From positions 17,284,001 through 17,348,000 of the forward strand of contig JARWIR010000008.1 of NCBI GenBank assembly GCA_029959085.1: a DNA stretch of 64,000 nt, written 5' to 3'. The number at the start of each line of letters is the position of its first letter. Within the stretch, counting starts at the first letter, position 1. Both the position numbers and the translations under genes were made by a program. The DNA is from Nemophila menziesii. Lineage: Eukaryota > Streptophyta > Magnoliopsida > Boraginales > Hydrophyllaceae. Below the pieces are notes generated by a model. The model made no database searches. It saw only the letters and a list, made by a program, of their open reading frames with translations, and had not been told where the DNA came from. Below, piece by piece: positions 1 to 10,374 of the stretch.

Positions 1-1
1 A

Positions 2-880
2 GAAGAGGAATTCAAAGCCACCCATGCACTCATACAACAGAGCCTAGATGAAAGGGATGCCCGAAACAACTCTCTTCACTTAGCTGAAAGTGGTAGTAAG
101 TCTTATGAAGGTCCCACTCCCTCGAGGGATGGAACAGATCAATTGGAAGAAGTTGTTGAGGAGGAGGTGTTGAAAGAAGGTGAGAATCTTGTTAGCATAG
201 TGGAAGAAGGAGTAGCAACGCAAATCCTAGAAGTTAACACAGAGATTGCTATTCCTATGGTGTGTGCACATGATCAAGATATAGAGCGCAAACAAGAAGA
301 GGTGGTGATCGAGGTTATAGAAAATCAAAATAAAGAATATTATGAGGTAATAGTGGAAGATTGGGTTGAAAGCGAAGATGAACATGAAATGGTTGGAGAA
401 TCAATTGAAGAATTAAAGGTTAAAGATAAAATAGAAATTGAATATCCGACACAAAAAGTTCACCAATCACCATCTCTACCACGAATCATTATTAAAGATG
501 AAAAATATGAATCACCTCGACTACCACAAATGATCAATATGTGTTATACAAGCAAGGTGCCACACCGCGAGAGCAAAAAGGCAAGGAGAAGCACCTACCC
601 ACCACATTTTAAAGATGAATCTGAGATTGAAACAAGGAATAAAAATAAGCTTATACCGTTGAGAACGGTTATCTACTCCAATGTGGTGGAAAATGAGTTT
701 CGTCATGAAAGTAAAAAGGCGAAACGAAGTACTTACCCACCTCCTTTTAGAGATCGATTGAATAATATTCAAAAGGGGGAGGTTCTTAAGCTTTTACATC
801 AAGGAAGAGGCGAGTTTAAGCGGAGGAACACCGCAAGGGCCTCAATACCATCTTCGTGGAAGGTAACACGTCGAACTTAA
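2..880 (+). CDS. Acidic gag-derived ORF of the Athila-like element (5' partial)
   Basis: One frame stays open from the window's first bases to a TAA at 880, so the true start lies upstream and the TTG at 143 is only an internal codon. The protein is rich in Glu, Lys and Val in its first two thirds and basic near the C-terminus. Two similar modules, about 50 residues apart, each have the form ESKKA(R/K)RSTYPP followed by a short F-(K/R)-D stretch. The acidic tract resembles in character the Glu-rich linker of the gag-protease ORF at 60157-61812, and a GGGAGACAACCC-like motif lies just after both stop codons. No protease motif is present, so this ORF looks internally deleted. Its function is not known. 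Confidence 0.6.
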   Translation, partial: EEEFKATHALIQQSLDERDARNNSLHLAESGSKSYEGPTPSRDGTDQLEEVVEEEVLKEGENLVSIVEEGVATQILEVNTEIAIPMVCAHDQDIERKQEEVVIEVIENQNKEYYEVIVEDWVESEDEHEMVGESIEELKVKDKIEIEYPTQKVHQSPSLPRIIIKDEKYESPRLPQMINMCYTSKVPHRESKKARRSTYPPHFKDESEIETRNKNKLIPLRTVIYSNVVENEFRHESKKAKRSTYPPPFRDRLNNIQKGEVLKLLHQGRGEFKRRNTARASIPSSWKVTRRT

Positions 881-2790
881 AGACGTAATAAACAAAAGTG
901 CTTCTTGGGAGACAACCCATGTTTTAAATTGCTTTCATGTCTTTTAAATTCTTAGTGTAAATTAGAGTAATGGTTCTTTATTTAGTGTTTATTTTTAAGA
1001 AATGAGGAAGGGTAGTTGTTTTTGATGATTGCAGGGGTAAAAGGGTCATGAGTTTGGGGTCAAAACGAGGAGAAAACGAAAAATTATGGAGTCAACAGCA
1101 GGTTTGACCGGCTAGCCGGCGGATACGCAGGCATACCGGCCAAAAACGCTGAAGACCCCCAAACTCTCTGACCACTGCGTCAGCGATGACGCAGCATTGC
1201 TGCGTCACCATTCGCGCCAGCGAGAAATCCACCGGCATGCCGGCGAATCCGCCGGCTAGCCGGCCAACTGGAGGAAGAGTTTCTGGTCCTTGCGTCAGCG
1301 ACGATGCAAGGTTGCTGCGTCTTGAAATGCGCCATCGACATTTCGCCGGCATGCCGGTGTATCGGCCGGCTAGCCGGCCGAAGAAGCTGGACTTTCTGAT
1401 CACTGCGTCAGCGATGACGCAAGAGGCTTGCGTCAGGGAAAAAAAAATTATCCTCTTTCTCATGCTAAGCCTCCAGTGACGAATCCTAGCCTCCAACTAC
1501 TCCGAGAATCATCATTAAAACAACATCATACCACCAATCCTTCCCTCTAAACATCATCCAAGATCACAATCAAATCATTAAACTTCCAAAATACCAAAGC
1601 TTCACACTTTAATCCGAAGTTTTCTTTCACCAAAGCTAAAATTTATCCATTAAACCTTTCCCAAACCTTGAAATATCCATGACCCAGCTTTAAACAATCC
1701 ATAATTCAAACCCAAACCTTCAAGAACACAAAATCACAATTTTATCCAAACCTTTTGAGGGTCTTGAAGCTTTGAGTTTGGGGTCATCGGAGATGACCAT
1801 GAAGGTTGGAAAAGGTACGAAGAACATGGTGACGAAAGCGATTTGGGTATTAAGGAAAGATTTTCATAGAGGAGATGATGCTTAGAGGGCAAGTAATAAA
1901 TGAAAACGTGGGAAATTTGAAGAAGTTCGAGGTAATGAAGAACACTTTAAACGCAACCATTGATGAAGAAGAATTCAAAACCTCAACTTGGAAGCAACAC
2001 CGACACCAGCCTCGCGCTGGTTCAGATACGTTTTCTTTCCCTTCTCATTTAGTGTAAATTATTTTATTGCTTTGAGTCTTTTCGAGTCGTGGGGACACGA
2101 CTCATTTTTGAGTTTGGGGTGGGGTTCGTTGCCTCATCCCAGTTTTTATGTGTTATGTGTTTTATTTGCTTTCAATAAAAATAATTTTCGGAGTTGCGTT
2201 TGACTATAGAAGATTTTAAATGTCCCTTTAAGCATACTTTTGATGAATCAGTGATAGTAAATAGTGGACTTTAGGGAATAATATAAAACGCACTTACAAT
2301 TGCATGCGAACATAGGTAATTGATAGGAAAAATTAATGAACAATGCAAATGAAGTAAGCTTGTACTTAAGGAATATGTTTGGTGTGTAGAACGTGAAATC
2401 CTAATTAGTAGAGAACCCACCTAGATATGAACTAAAGACAAGCTATGTACTTAGGAAAATGATAGGGGCAGTTCTTTGTTAGCCATTTGAAGCCTTTTAG
2501 CTTGCTATCCCTTATATTATAAATTTATCCGTCTTAGCCCACTTTTGAGCCTTAAGCCTTTTCTTTTGTAGCCACAATATAAGCCCATTATCCTTTAGAT
2601 TATTAGGCAAGACCAAATGACCCGCACTTGAATCACAACCCTGAGACTTGTCTCGAGCTTGAGTTTGGGATGGAGGGTCCACATTTTGGGAAATTACATT
2701 GGGAAGGGATTATATGTGTTTGTATTGAGGCACAAAAATGTAGATGATATTATTATTTGTAACCCTTTGCCGATATTTGAAAAGAAAAAG

Positions 2791-2821
<31 letters not shown>

Positions 2822-3506
2822 GAAAAAGAAAATTATAAGAGACATGACCTTTCACATAAAAAACGAGGGTCATGGGTATCTTGTACAAAAAAATGAAAAA
2901 AAAAATGAAAAAGAAAATAAAAAGAAAGAAAGAATAAAATAAATCGGCAAAGTGGAATATTTTTGGAAATCATCTTAGTTTGTATTGGGTTGACATGGGG
3001 ACGCAACATTAGTGCGTCAATTGGGTGAGTGAGAACATTTTTGAGCGTAAACTCAAGCTCGAGGACATTGTTGATGGTAAGTGAGGAGAGAGCCAAAAGC
3101 TCACTTCAAATTTACCAAATATACATCCATACCGTCCTTAAGCCAATATTAAAACCATAAAGACCTCGTGATTCCTAAGTGCATAGTGAATTTATAATTC
3201 TGTTGATAGGAAATAGACTAGGTGGAGCGTTCAAAGCGAGGTAGGATTAATGACCACCCTATAGCCATCATACAGAGATGAGTACAAGTGTAACCTTCAA
3301 GCATTGCGACTTTAATTTTATGATTAAGATTATTTATGTTTGATGTTGCATGATTAGTGTATGTATATGTTAGTTCTTAATGTTTGCTATATGAGATTTA
3401 TCTTTAGCATTGCTTTAGGGTTTATTTGCTAGCTTCTATTTTCTCTTGCATCTACTTCATTCCCCTTGTTTTATTTAGTTTTGCTTTGTCGGGACGACAA
3501 AGGTTT
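881..3506 (+). other. Untranslated 3' region of the Athila-like element
   Basis: Besides the GC-rich block, this tract holds a short decayed frame around 1794-2000. Its position matches the start of the env-position ORF in the copies at 57502 and 62879, but no domain is recognisable. A poly(A) tract lies at 2784-2813, and A/G-rich runs continue to about 2940. Text at 3060-3170 matches the minus strand of 55140-55250, confirming common descent. I see no real coding sequence here. Confidence 0.55.
1085..1445 (+). repeat. GC-rich array of short palindromes downstream of the gag-like ORF
   Basis: A strongly GC-rich island in AT-rich DNA. Three units of roughly 120-130 bp each contain CCGGCTAGCCGGC or GCCGGCATGCCGGC together with TGCGTCAGCGATGACGCA. 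All of these are self-complementary or nearly so. Small ORFs on both strands here follow from the base composition and are not genes. The block sits where the two other Athila-like copies carry GC-rich arrays of a different sequence (57945-58325 and 62040-62445). Confidence 0.75.
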
Positions 3507-3519
3507 GAGTTGGGGGTCT
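3507..3519 (+). other. Polypurine tract before the 3' LTR
   Basis: GAGTTGGGGGTCT directly precedes the LTR terminus TGATGTCTCCC. In LTR retrotransposons this is where plus-strand DNA synthesis is primed. The last six bases (GGGTCT) recur between the two LTRs at 13763/14362, which supports the boundary. Confidence 0.75.
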
Positions 3520-5107
3520 TGATGTCTCCCTAAATGTTCTAATTTTATGCCATTGGGAGACATCATTTTTGGTGTTTATTTGATTATTTAGATAGACTTT
3601 TGGTGCTAATATGCAATAATCCGGAATTTCCATTTTATTTCTAGTAATTTTGATTTATTAAACTTTTGCGCGTAATATTGGTATTTTTAGTGAAGATTTT
3701 ACAGGTTTTAGATGTTAGCTAGGAGAGGAATCCGAGGAGAAAGTCAAAGATCAAGAGATAGAGTCAAAACTCGAAGATAAATCCCGAAGATATTATTTTT
3801 AGAGCTGAAAATCCATTTTCCAGGCTATAGATTGCTGATTTCGAGGTGCTTAAGCGATGATTTAGCTGTTGACCTTTGAAGAGAAATCATTCCTTATCGA
3901 GTTACGGAACTTTAGCAACTGGAATGAGGTCAATCGGAGTTGTAACGCATCGGGAAAAGCCGTTTTAGTGAAGGTGTATCAGCAGTTACGGGATTTTGGC
4001 TTAGAAATTGGGCTTGGACATTTAATTAGTGTTTTATTATTAGGTCCAAGCCCTAATCCGTTTTTAACCTTATAAAAGGAGATTTTGACCTCATTATTTC
4101 TCACCTCTCATTTTATTCTTCAAATTAAAACATTCTTAGAAGAGAGCGTCCAGAGAAGAAGCAGAAACAAGGAAAAGAAGAAGCAAGAGCTGGAGACGGT
4201 CTATATCTCCGATTCTCAGCCAATTCAACTCCAAAATTAGGTTTCTCTGTATTTTTATTTTGTAAGACAATATGAACCTTATTTCTTTTTATTTAGTTTT
4301 TGTCTTTTCAATTATTATGAGCTAAACTAAATTAGTGCTTGAGAACGCATAATGGGTTAATCCCAATTTGATTTCGTTTTATACATTTGGATTTGGGATT
4401 ATTATTATTTAAATCAAATTGGGTGAATTGTATTTTTCTTTAATTTGCACTTTATCTACTATTTTTGACCTGATCAATCAATGATAGGACTTAGTATCTA
4501 AGCTATTCCAATTAGTGGCGATTGGATCACCTTGACGGGGGGTTTAGGTACCGAACTAGTTAATGAATGTAGGTTAGAAATTATTGACTCTGACGAGCTT
4601 AATTAAACCTATGGCCTATTGGGTAATTTGAACTTAAACACTTGAGAGTGGACTATAATCACCCTGACGGGGTTTGTAGCATTTGAGAGTTGCTCCTTAG
4701 TCCACCCTGACGGGGGTAAGGAGATTATAGAATCCCGACCAATACAAATTTACCAATTTGTCCCTTAAACAATGTATGAAATGAATGATAGTTAGGAAAA
4801 CCCTTGCGTCTCTCAAGTACTACCTGCTCTTACTTGCGTATCACTTTTATTTACTTGCGTCTTAGTTATTTATTTACATTTTCGCATTAGTCTTTCATTC
4901 CTTAGGATTAATACAAAACCAAACAAACATATTATCTTTATTTGTTTTCATAAGTGCATCAATCATTAATAGATAAGCATTGTAGTCAACCATCCCGTCC
5001 TTGGAACGAATCTGTTTTATCAACTATATTACTTGGGACAACCGTACACTTGCGGTTGTGGTTCGATTTACATTTGCATTTATTTTAGAACACACAAAGG
5101 ACCACCA
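3520..5107 (+). mobile_element. 3' LTR (Athila-like group), 1588 bp
   Basis: It begins TGATGTCTCCC and ends GGACCACCA, following a polypurine tract. The first 46 bp (3520-3565) form an 11-bp perfect inverted repeat. A TATA-like TATAAAAG lies at 4071-4078, followed by a CT-rich probable transcription start region. (C/T)CTGACGGGG motifs occur at about 4530, 4660 and 4705. ACCGTACACTTGCGGT at 5041-5056 lies 51 bp before the end. The same features recur in the LTRs at 6074-7634 and 20360-21912. The partner 5' LTR and its TSD lie outside the window. Confidence 0.85.
4071..4078 (+). promoter_or_regulatory. TATA box of the LTR promoter
   Basis: TATAAAAG, followed 20-60 bp later by a CT-rich tract, is the usual layout of a plant LTR U3/R boundary. 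The related LTR at 20360 has a TATATAAT-like box at about 20912 in the same relative place. Confidence 0.6.
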
Positions 5108-5236
5108 ACTGGTCTGTTTCATTAAGATTTCAAACCAAGTTTGATTCATTCAGACACTGCGTCTTAACATAATAAGTTCTATTCAGCTGTTATTCAACAT
5201 TAAGTACTTATCACTTAAAAAAATCAAACGACGCCT
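5108..5236 (+). mobile_element. Right-hand remnant of a small MITE
   Basis: The text from CTGGTCTGTTTCATTAAG to the end matches 25700-25828 closely, and both share AAGTACTTATCA followed by A7. It ends GACGCCT, the complement of AGGCGTC, comparable with the AGGTGTC terminus of the other copy. Its left half is absent because the LTR element to the left inserted into it. Confidence 0.6.
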
Positions 5237-5882
5237 AAATGAGAGAAAAATAACTTTGGACTGGGATAGTCCAACTCTTGATCAGCGAGCTAAAAGTCCA
5301 GTTAGTCATTATAAATACAAAGTGACTACTAGGGAGTTAGTCTGTTTAGAAATATCATTTATCATAAAGAAAAAACACACTCTCTCTTCTATTATCTCTG
5401 TAGTATTTTCTAAAAGTTTCAGACAGTTATTTTGAGTCCTGGACTCCTTTAGTCAAATAGTTTGGAAACAAGATCGAAGGCTCGGTGTGGAAAGTGTGCA
5501 GGTTTCATCATTTCTAAATTAATCGCAACTAGATTGGTTATATGATTGTAAAATTATTTTTCTAGTTGTGTTTATTTGATATATATGTTATTGCACACCC
5601 TTTAGGATCTACTATCTTATCTTTGTTTGGATGTCAGAAATTTTGTATTTTGTAAGTACATCGATAATCTCCTGTTTTTATTGTTCTCTTTAGTTTAAAC
5701 CTCTTGTTGGTAGGTATTTTTGAGTGGCTTACGATGTCGTAGGTTATGGATGTTGATGGTGGAAACTACTGTTATAATTGAGATCTACTAGTCAGTGTCG
5801 CGATTGTATATTCCCGAGATTTTGTTAATTATGCTAGCGAACGAAAGGAAATGATTTAATTATAAAGGTATGAGTTGACTTA
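5237..5882. other. Unassigned stretch, LTR-like in character
   Basis: There is no ORF of note. A TATAAATA box at about 5311 is followed by CT-rich sequence (ACACACTCTCTCTTCTATTATC), so it resembles the U3/R part of an LTR. I could not place its ends, find a TSD or find a second copy in the window. Confidence 0.35.
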
Positions 5883-6073
5883 TGTTAGGGTGTGATAAAA
5901 TAATGATATAAAATAAGAGAACTAACACCCTAACCTACTACAATAAACTCACCGCAAGTGTACAGGTCGTTTGCAAATGTATAAGTAAAACAGATATCGA
6001 TCTAAGGATCTGTGAAAGTTAACTATGACTAATGCAATTATAAAGTGAAATATTAGAAGTTGAGGAATAATAC

Positions 6074-7634
6074 TGGTGGGTCCTGGGGTGTGATAAAATG
6101 AAACGATAAATAAAATGATCCACTGACCGAAAGTGTACGAGTCATTCCAAGTAATGTATAAATATGGGGTATTTTGTTCTCAGGGACGGATAGATATGAC
6201 TATAGTGTTTTATCAATTAAGTAGGATTAATTGAAAATAACGAAATAGAAATAAATGGATATCTGTTTTGGTTTTGAATTATAACTACAAGATGCAATAA
6301 AATAAATTAACAAAATGATTAACTGAAAGTAAAGTTGTGGACGTAAATATGAGAGATGTACTTGAGTCTCTCAAGGGATCCACCTAAGTTCATACAACTA
6401 ATGTCTCCGTTTAAGGGCTAAGCTGGTATTTGTGTACTAGTTGGGACTCTAATATCTCCTAGCCCCCTGTCGGGTGGACCTAGGAACTATTCTACAGTAC
6501 TATAAACCCCTCCCGGGTGATTATATTTACTTTCGGATGTGAAGCCTCTTACCTCATTGACTATGTGATTAATTAAGCCTGTCGGTCAATAACGGACATC
6601 ACACGTCTATTACCTGTGTCTGTAATTAAACCCCCCTGCCGGATGATCACTTCTCACGTAGTGAGTGAATAGCCTAATTACTCAAACCTATTTCTAATTG
6701 ATCAGAATAAAAATTGTAAACAAGCATACGATAATAGTCAATACAAAATACCCAACTTAAATTAAATAGTAAAATCCCAAACTCGGAAAAAACTTTTATT
6801 AAATAAACTAGGGCTTAACCCATTATTGCTATTCTCAAACACTAAATGTTCAGCTCATATTCAAACTACAAACTGAAAATAAAATAAAAGCATTCATGTT
6901 TTCAAATACAGAAAAGAAATAAAAACCTAATTAAAGTTGGATTGAGCTGCCGTTGGAAGAATAGGGATTCTCCAACTCTTGCTCTCTCTTCTGTCTTTTT
7001 TTGCTCTGACTCTGACTTTGAAAATAATGAAACGTACTAAAAATGAGGTCTAAAAGGCTATTTATACTACACTAATTCGGATTGGGCTTTTATCTAATAA
7101 TATTAACTCGAATGATAAAAAGCCGAAGTCCAAATTAGTAAATCCCGTAACTGCTTTACACTCTTTAGTAAAACAGCGTAATTTTTGCGTCTCACGTCCA
7201 AATCACCTGATTTTAGTCCTCAATTCACGCTAACTCAGAGGCTCAACTTTCTTCTTTGAATCTCCAGACCAAAATCAGTGCCGATGTGGCTCAAAATCAT
7301 CAATAGTAACATTTATCTAGATTTTCATATTTTTTTGTCAACTCTTTAGGTGATACTTTTTCTCTTTTGACCTCTCCACTTGATCTAAGACTTTAATATT
7401 CACTTATCCTCCTCATCTCGGTGCTCCCTAGCATCCATGTACCTAAAAGCTTTATACTAAAAACAAACAGATTAAAGCACAAAAGCTCTAAAAATGAAAT
7501 ATCCAAATAATTCCGAAGGGAGAAAGTGCAATATATTAAAATAAGCATAAATTAAAGTCTATCAAATAAGTATAATTTCTACCTAAAATGATGTCTCCGA
7601 AGGGTATATATTTATCACAAAACGGGAGACATCA
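6074..7634 (-). mobile_element. Solo LTR nested inside another solo LTR, 1561 bp
   Basis: On the minus strand it starts TGATGTCTCCCGTTTTG and ends CCAGGACCCACCA. The TSD AATAC is perfect (6069-6073 and 7635-7639). Its end closely matches the plus-strand solo LTR ending at 21912 (CAGGACCCACCA), so the two belong to one family. It is younger than the LTR it interrupts. The TATA-like sequence (minus strand GTATAAATAG, about 7060-7070) and the motif complementary to CCGTACACTT (6126-6141) are conserved. Confidence 0.92.
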
Positions 7635-8341
7635 AATACGGTTAAAGACTCTAAAATATTTGTTTGGTTTTCAAGACTCTAACAATTAACTAATTAAACT
7701 ATGTAAGAAGAGAGAAGTAGTATGAGAGTTTAGCTCGAGAAATAACAAGTAATCCCCACTAGGCTTGTTCCATAATCATTACCTAAGAGAGAATTGTGTG
7801 ATATCCAATAGCCAGGATTCTATATTCCTCCTTACCCCCTCCCCGGTGGACTTAGGAGGCAACCTAACAATTACCAGGGGCTTGGGTATGAGGACCCTAC
7901 GCAATGATTGGTAGTTAATTTCAAACCCTAGTTACTATCTAGTTAGGCAAGCCCGTCAGGATCACTACCGCACACTAGACTTTTATGTGGTGTTTCAATA
8001 GTTGAACACCCCTTTCAGGTGACCATCCAACTACTAAGGTAATCTTATACATTGTACACCCACTAAAAACAGAGTTATCACTATAATTTCAATTAAATGT
8101 AAAAGGACATCCCAAATTAAAATAGATATAAAACAAGTCTATGGTTCATACCCATATGTTATTCTCAAGATAAATAGATTTAGTTCGAACTAGAGAAATA
8201 AAGAAAATAAATTACAAACATGAACGATTGGACTGGCATGAACAACTTCCAACTCCTTATTTTCTTCTTGTCACCTGCTCTTGATGATTTTTTGGTGCAA
8301 TATTGATTAAGGACTGAGCAAGGATGATTCTTCGAAGATAG

Positions 8342-8343
<2 letters not shown>

Positions 8344-8387
<44 letters not shown>
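8344..8387. repeat. (TA)n microsatellite at the LTR's TATA position
   Basis: About 22 TA units. On the minus strand it is preceded by CCAAGGCC and followed by a probable transcription start region (CTATCTTCGAAGAATC), which is where sister LTRs have a single TATA box. Confidence 0.8.
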
Positions 8388-8388
<1 letters not shown>

Positions 8389-8942
8389 CCTTGGACAAAA
8401 TATGGAGTAGTCCTCAAGTTAAGGAGTTCAAATCTAACCAAAATTCGTATTCCTATATTATAGGACAAGATAAATCCTTGCAGATTGATTTAGTCATACC
8501 TCCTTCGTTACTTATCGAAATTTAATATACTTTATATGGAAACGACCGCAATTCAAAGATCTGTATGCTCATATATAGGGATTCTCCAAATTTGTAACCG
8601 ATTTTCTGCAGCTTTCCAATTAGTGAACGTATTTCTAGCATGACAGATTCTTTACTTTCCAAATATATCCAAACTTTTCCTTTTCAATTATAACGGAGGG
8701 ATTTTCTTTGCTTTTCTTCACTTCTTATCATTATCCCAAGGTGTAATAGCTTCCAATACCTAAGTGCTACACAAATAACACACAAATTACATGCAAAAGC
8801 TCACAAAATAGCAAAACACCTAAAACTAAACAATAAAGTGTAAAATATAAATAAATAGGAAAAAATCCTGGAATTAAATACTAAATACTCTTAAAATGAT
8901 GTCTCATAACTAGATTATTCTATCATATAAATAGAGACATCA

Positions 8943-9646
8943 ACTTACAAGAAATGATATTGAATCACTTTTTTTAGTAAATGTTTGTAAGATTTCTATT
9001 TTCTATTTCATTTGATTGAATAATATGATCATTAATTTTGACAAAAAAACTACTTATTAATAATTTCTTGTGTGCAAAATTATTTATTTTAATATCAGAA
9101 CGGACAACGATTTAATGAAACTATAATTATTTAGAACAAAAAAAAAACTATAATTGGGCCTATGACAACCGCGTTAATAGGCTTTTTACACTAAAGCCCG
9201 CCCCAGGAGTATCGTGCACTCAAACTGATATAAGCGGGCATGAATGCATCATGTTTGACAGAAACACCCAACCTTTTCTCCTTTATGGCAAGACTCCAAA
9301 TATCAACTAGGTAAGACAGCAAAAGGCATGTGAAGAGCTACCATTTTGGTTTCTATATTTCACTACTATACACTACCTAGTAAAATGACAAGACACTGTG
9401 ATTATTTCTTACGTTTGATGTGAGTGAAATAAGTTATTACCAAACATGAATTATAATAAAGACAATGACATTGTACGTTAACTCTACTTCTTTTGAGAAG
9501 TACTTGTGTACAATAGAATCTACCACAAATTAATTACATTTTTCTTTCTCTTCTCTAGACAAACTTACAACTTATTTTAAATTTCCAAACAAAATCCAAA
9601 AATAAATTATTACTTATGAGATAAAAATCAAATTTATTCAATATAG
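8943..9646. other. Unassigned AT-rich DNA
   Basis: No ORF, RNA gene or repeat end is recognisable. It is the flank into which the outer solo LTR (left) and a truncated LINE (right) inserted. Confidence 0.5.
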
Positions 9647-9658
9647 GTAACAAATATT

Positions 9659-10057
9659 TTTTTCTTTTTGTTACATAAGAGGTCTAAAATCAACCGGGAA
9701 GATAATATTTTCCTACTTATTGCCTAGCTAGAATGGTTTTCGAAACAGCCCAACCACATCTATCCATCGTCAACAAGCGGCATAAACCATCCGGAGGGTC
9801 CCTTAAAGGGATATGACCCTCACCACTCCTTGCTCCATATTTCGCTAACCAATCTGCACACCTATTTGCTTCCCTATAGTTCCAAACTAACTCAAAATGC
9901 TCTCTAGACTCAAGAATATCACAACAAGCTCTTACTTTATCATTGACACGAACCATTGAGTTCACACCGCCCCTTACTAGCGCGTGCAACTCATACGAGT
10001 CCGTCTCAACAATTAGTGATGTAAGACCACGATCAACTGCCATGCGTAGACCAAACA
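9659..10057 (-). mobile_element. 5'-truncated L1-type LINE with RNase H fragment
   Basis: Bases 10064 to 9717 (minus) encode about 115 residues of a LINE RNase H domain: VETDSYELHALV carries a catalytic Asp, and YREANRCADWLAKYG carries the last catalytic Asp. It closely resembles the RNase H of the full-length LINE at 26080-32360 (VETDSRELHALV, YREANFCADMLA). A T-rich left end is the reverse of the 3' poly(A). A perfect 12-bp TSD, GTAACAAATATT, lies at 9647-9658 and 10058-10069. The first catalytic Asp and the Glu were lost by truncation, so the piece is dead. Confidence 0.88.
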
Positions 10058-10069
10058 GTAACAAATATT

Positions 10070-10374
10070 ATTTAGACTATACGTCTTCAGTCGTTTTTTT
10101 TATTTCAATAATCAAATTAGATATATAATAAATTCCATAAATAATTTAAATATTTCAAACAAACAATATTATTATTACAAAATATACATTTTATTTGATA
10201 TATCTTAATTAACCTTAAATTCTATCAAATATCTAAATTAAATAGTGTAATGATCTAAAAAGAAACTTTTGAAAATGTGTGAACTCAAAATAATATTTTT
10301 TAGAAATGTAACTTTATATTATATTTATCCTATAGATAAAGATCTATTTTTAAATTTTACTTTGAATTTCTATC
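10070..10374. other. AT-rich spacer between truncated LINEs
   Basis: Nothing is recognisable. It is very AT-rich with no ORF of note. Confidence 0.5.

Larger units (their letters stand above)
1..5107 (+). mobile_element. Non-autonomous Athila-like Ty3/gypsy element, 3' part with 3' LTR
   Basis: The order is an acidic gag-like frame, a GC-rich palindromic block, a long untranslated tract, a polypurine tract at 3507-3519 and a 3' LTR at 3520-5107. Tracts at 2040-2130 (GAGTCGTGGGGACACGACTC), 2650-2690, 3060-3130 and 3490-3519 (GTCGGGACGACAAAGG) have counterparts in the same order in the minus-strand copy at 54780-60157, which places it in the same lineage. No protease, reverse transcriptase or integrase is visible. 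The 5' end lies left of the window. Its right flank (5108-5112, ACTGG) lies inside a MITE, so the element appears to have inserted into that MITE. The Athila assignment rests on architecture and on the related copies, not on a polymerase domain. Confidence 0.75.
5883..8942 (-). mobile_element. Solo LTR (Athila-like group), split by a younger solo LTR
   Basis: On the minus strand it starts TGATGTCTCTATTTA (from 8942) and ends TCACACCCTAACA (5883). The 5-bp TSD ACTTA lies at 5878-5882 and again at 8943-8947. Bases 6074-7634 plus one TSD copy are a second LTR inserted within it. Without that insertion the LTR is about 1494 bp. No internal retrotransposon sequence is present, so this is a solo LTR left by LTR-LTR recombination. 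It carries the 46-bp terminal hairpin (8897-8942), ACCGCAAGTGTACAGG at 5951 and CCCTC-CCGGTGGA-type motifs at about 7845. A (TA)n run occupies its presumed TATA position. Confidence 0.9.

Noticed and set aside
1092..1496. ORFs of 134 and 97 codons on opposite strands
   Set aside because: Produced by the repeated GC-rich palindromes; the protein text is the repeat translated.
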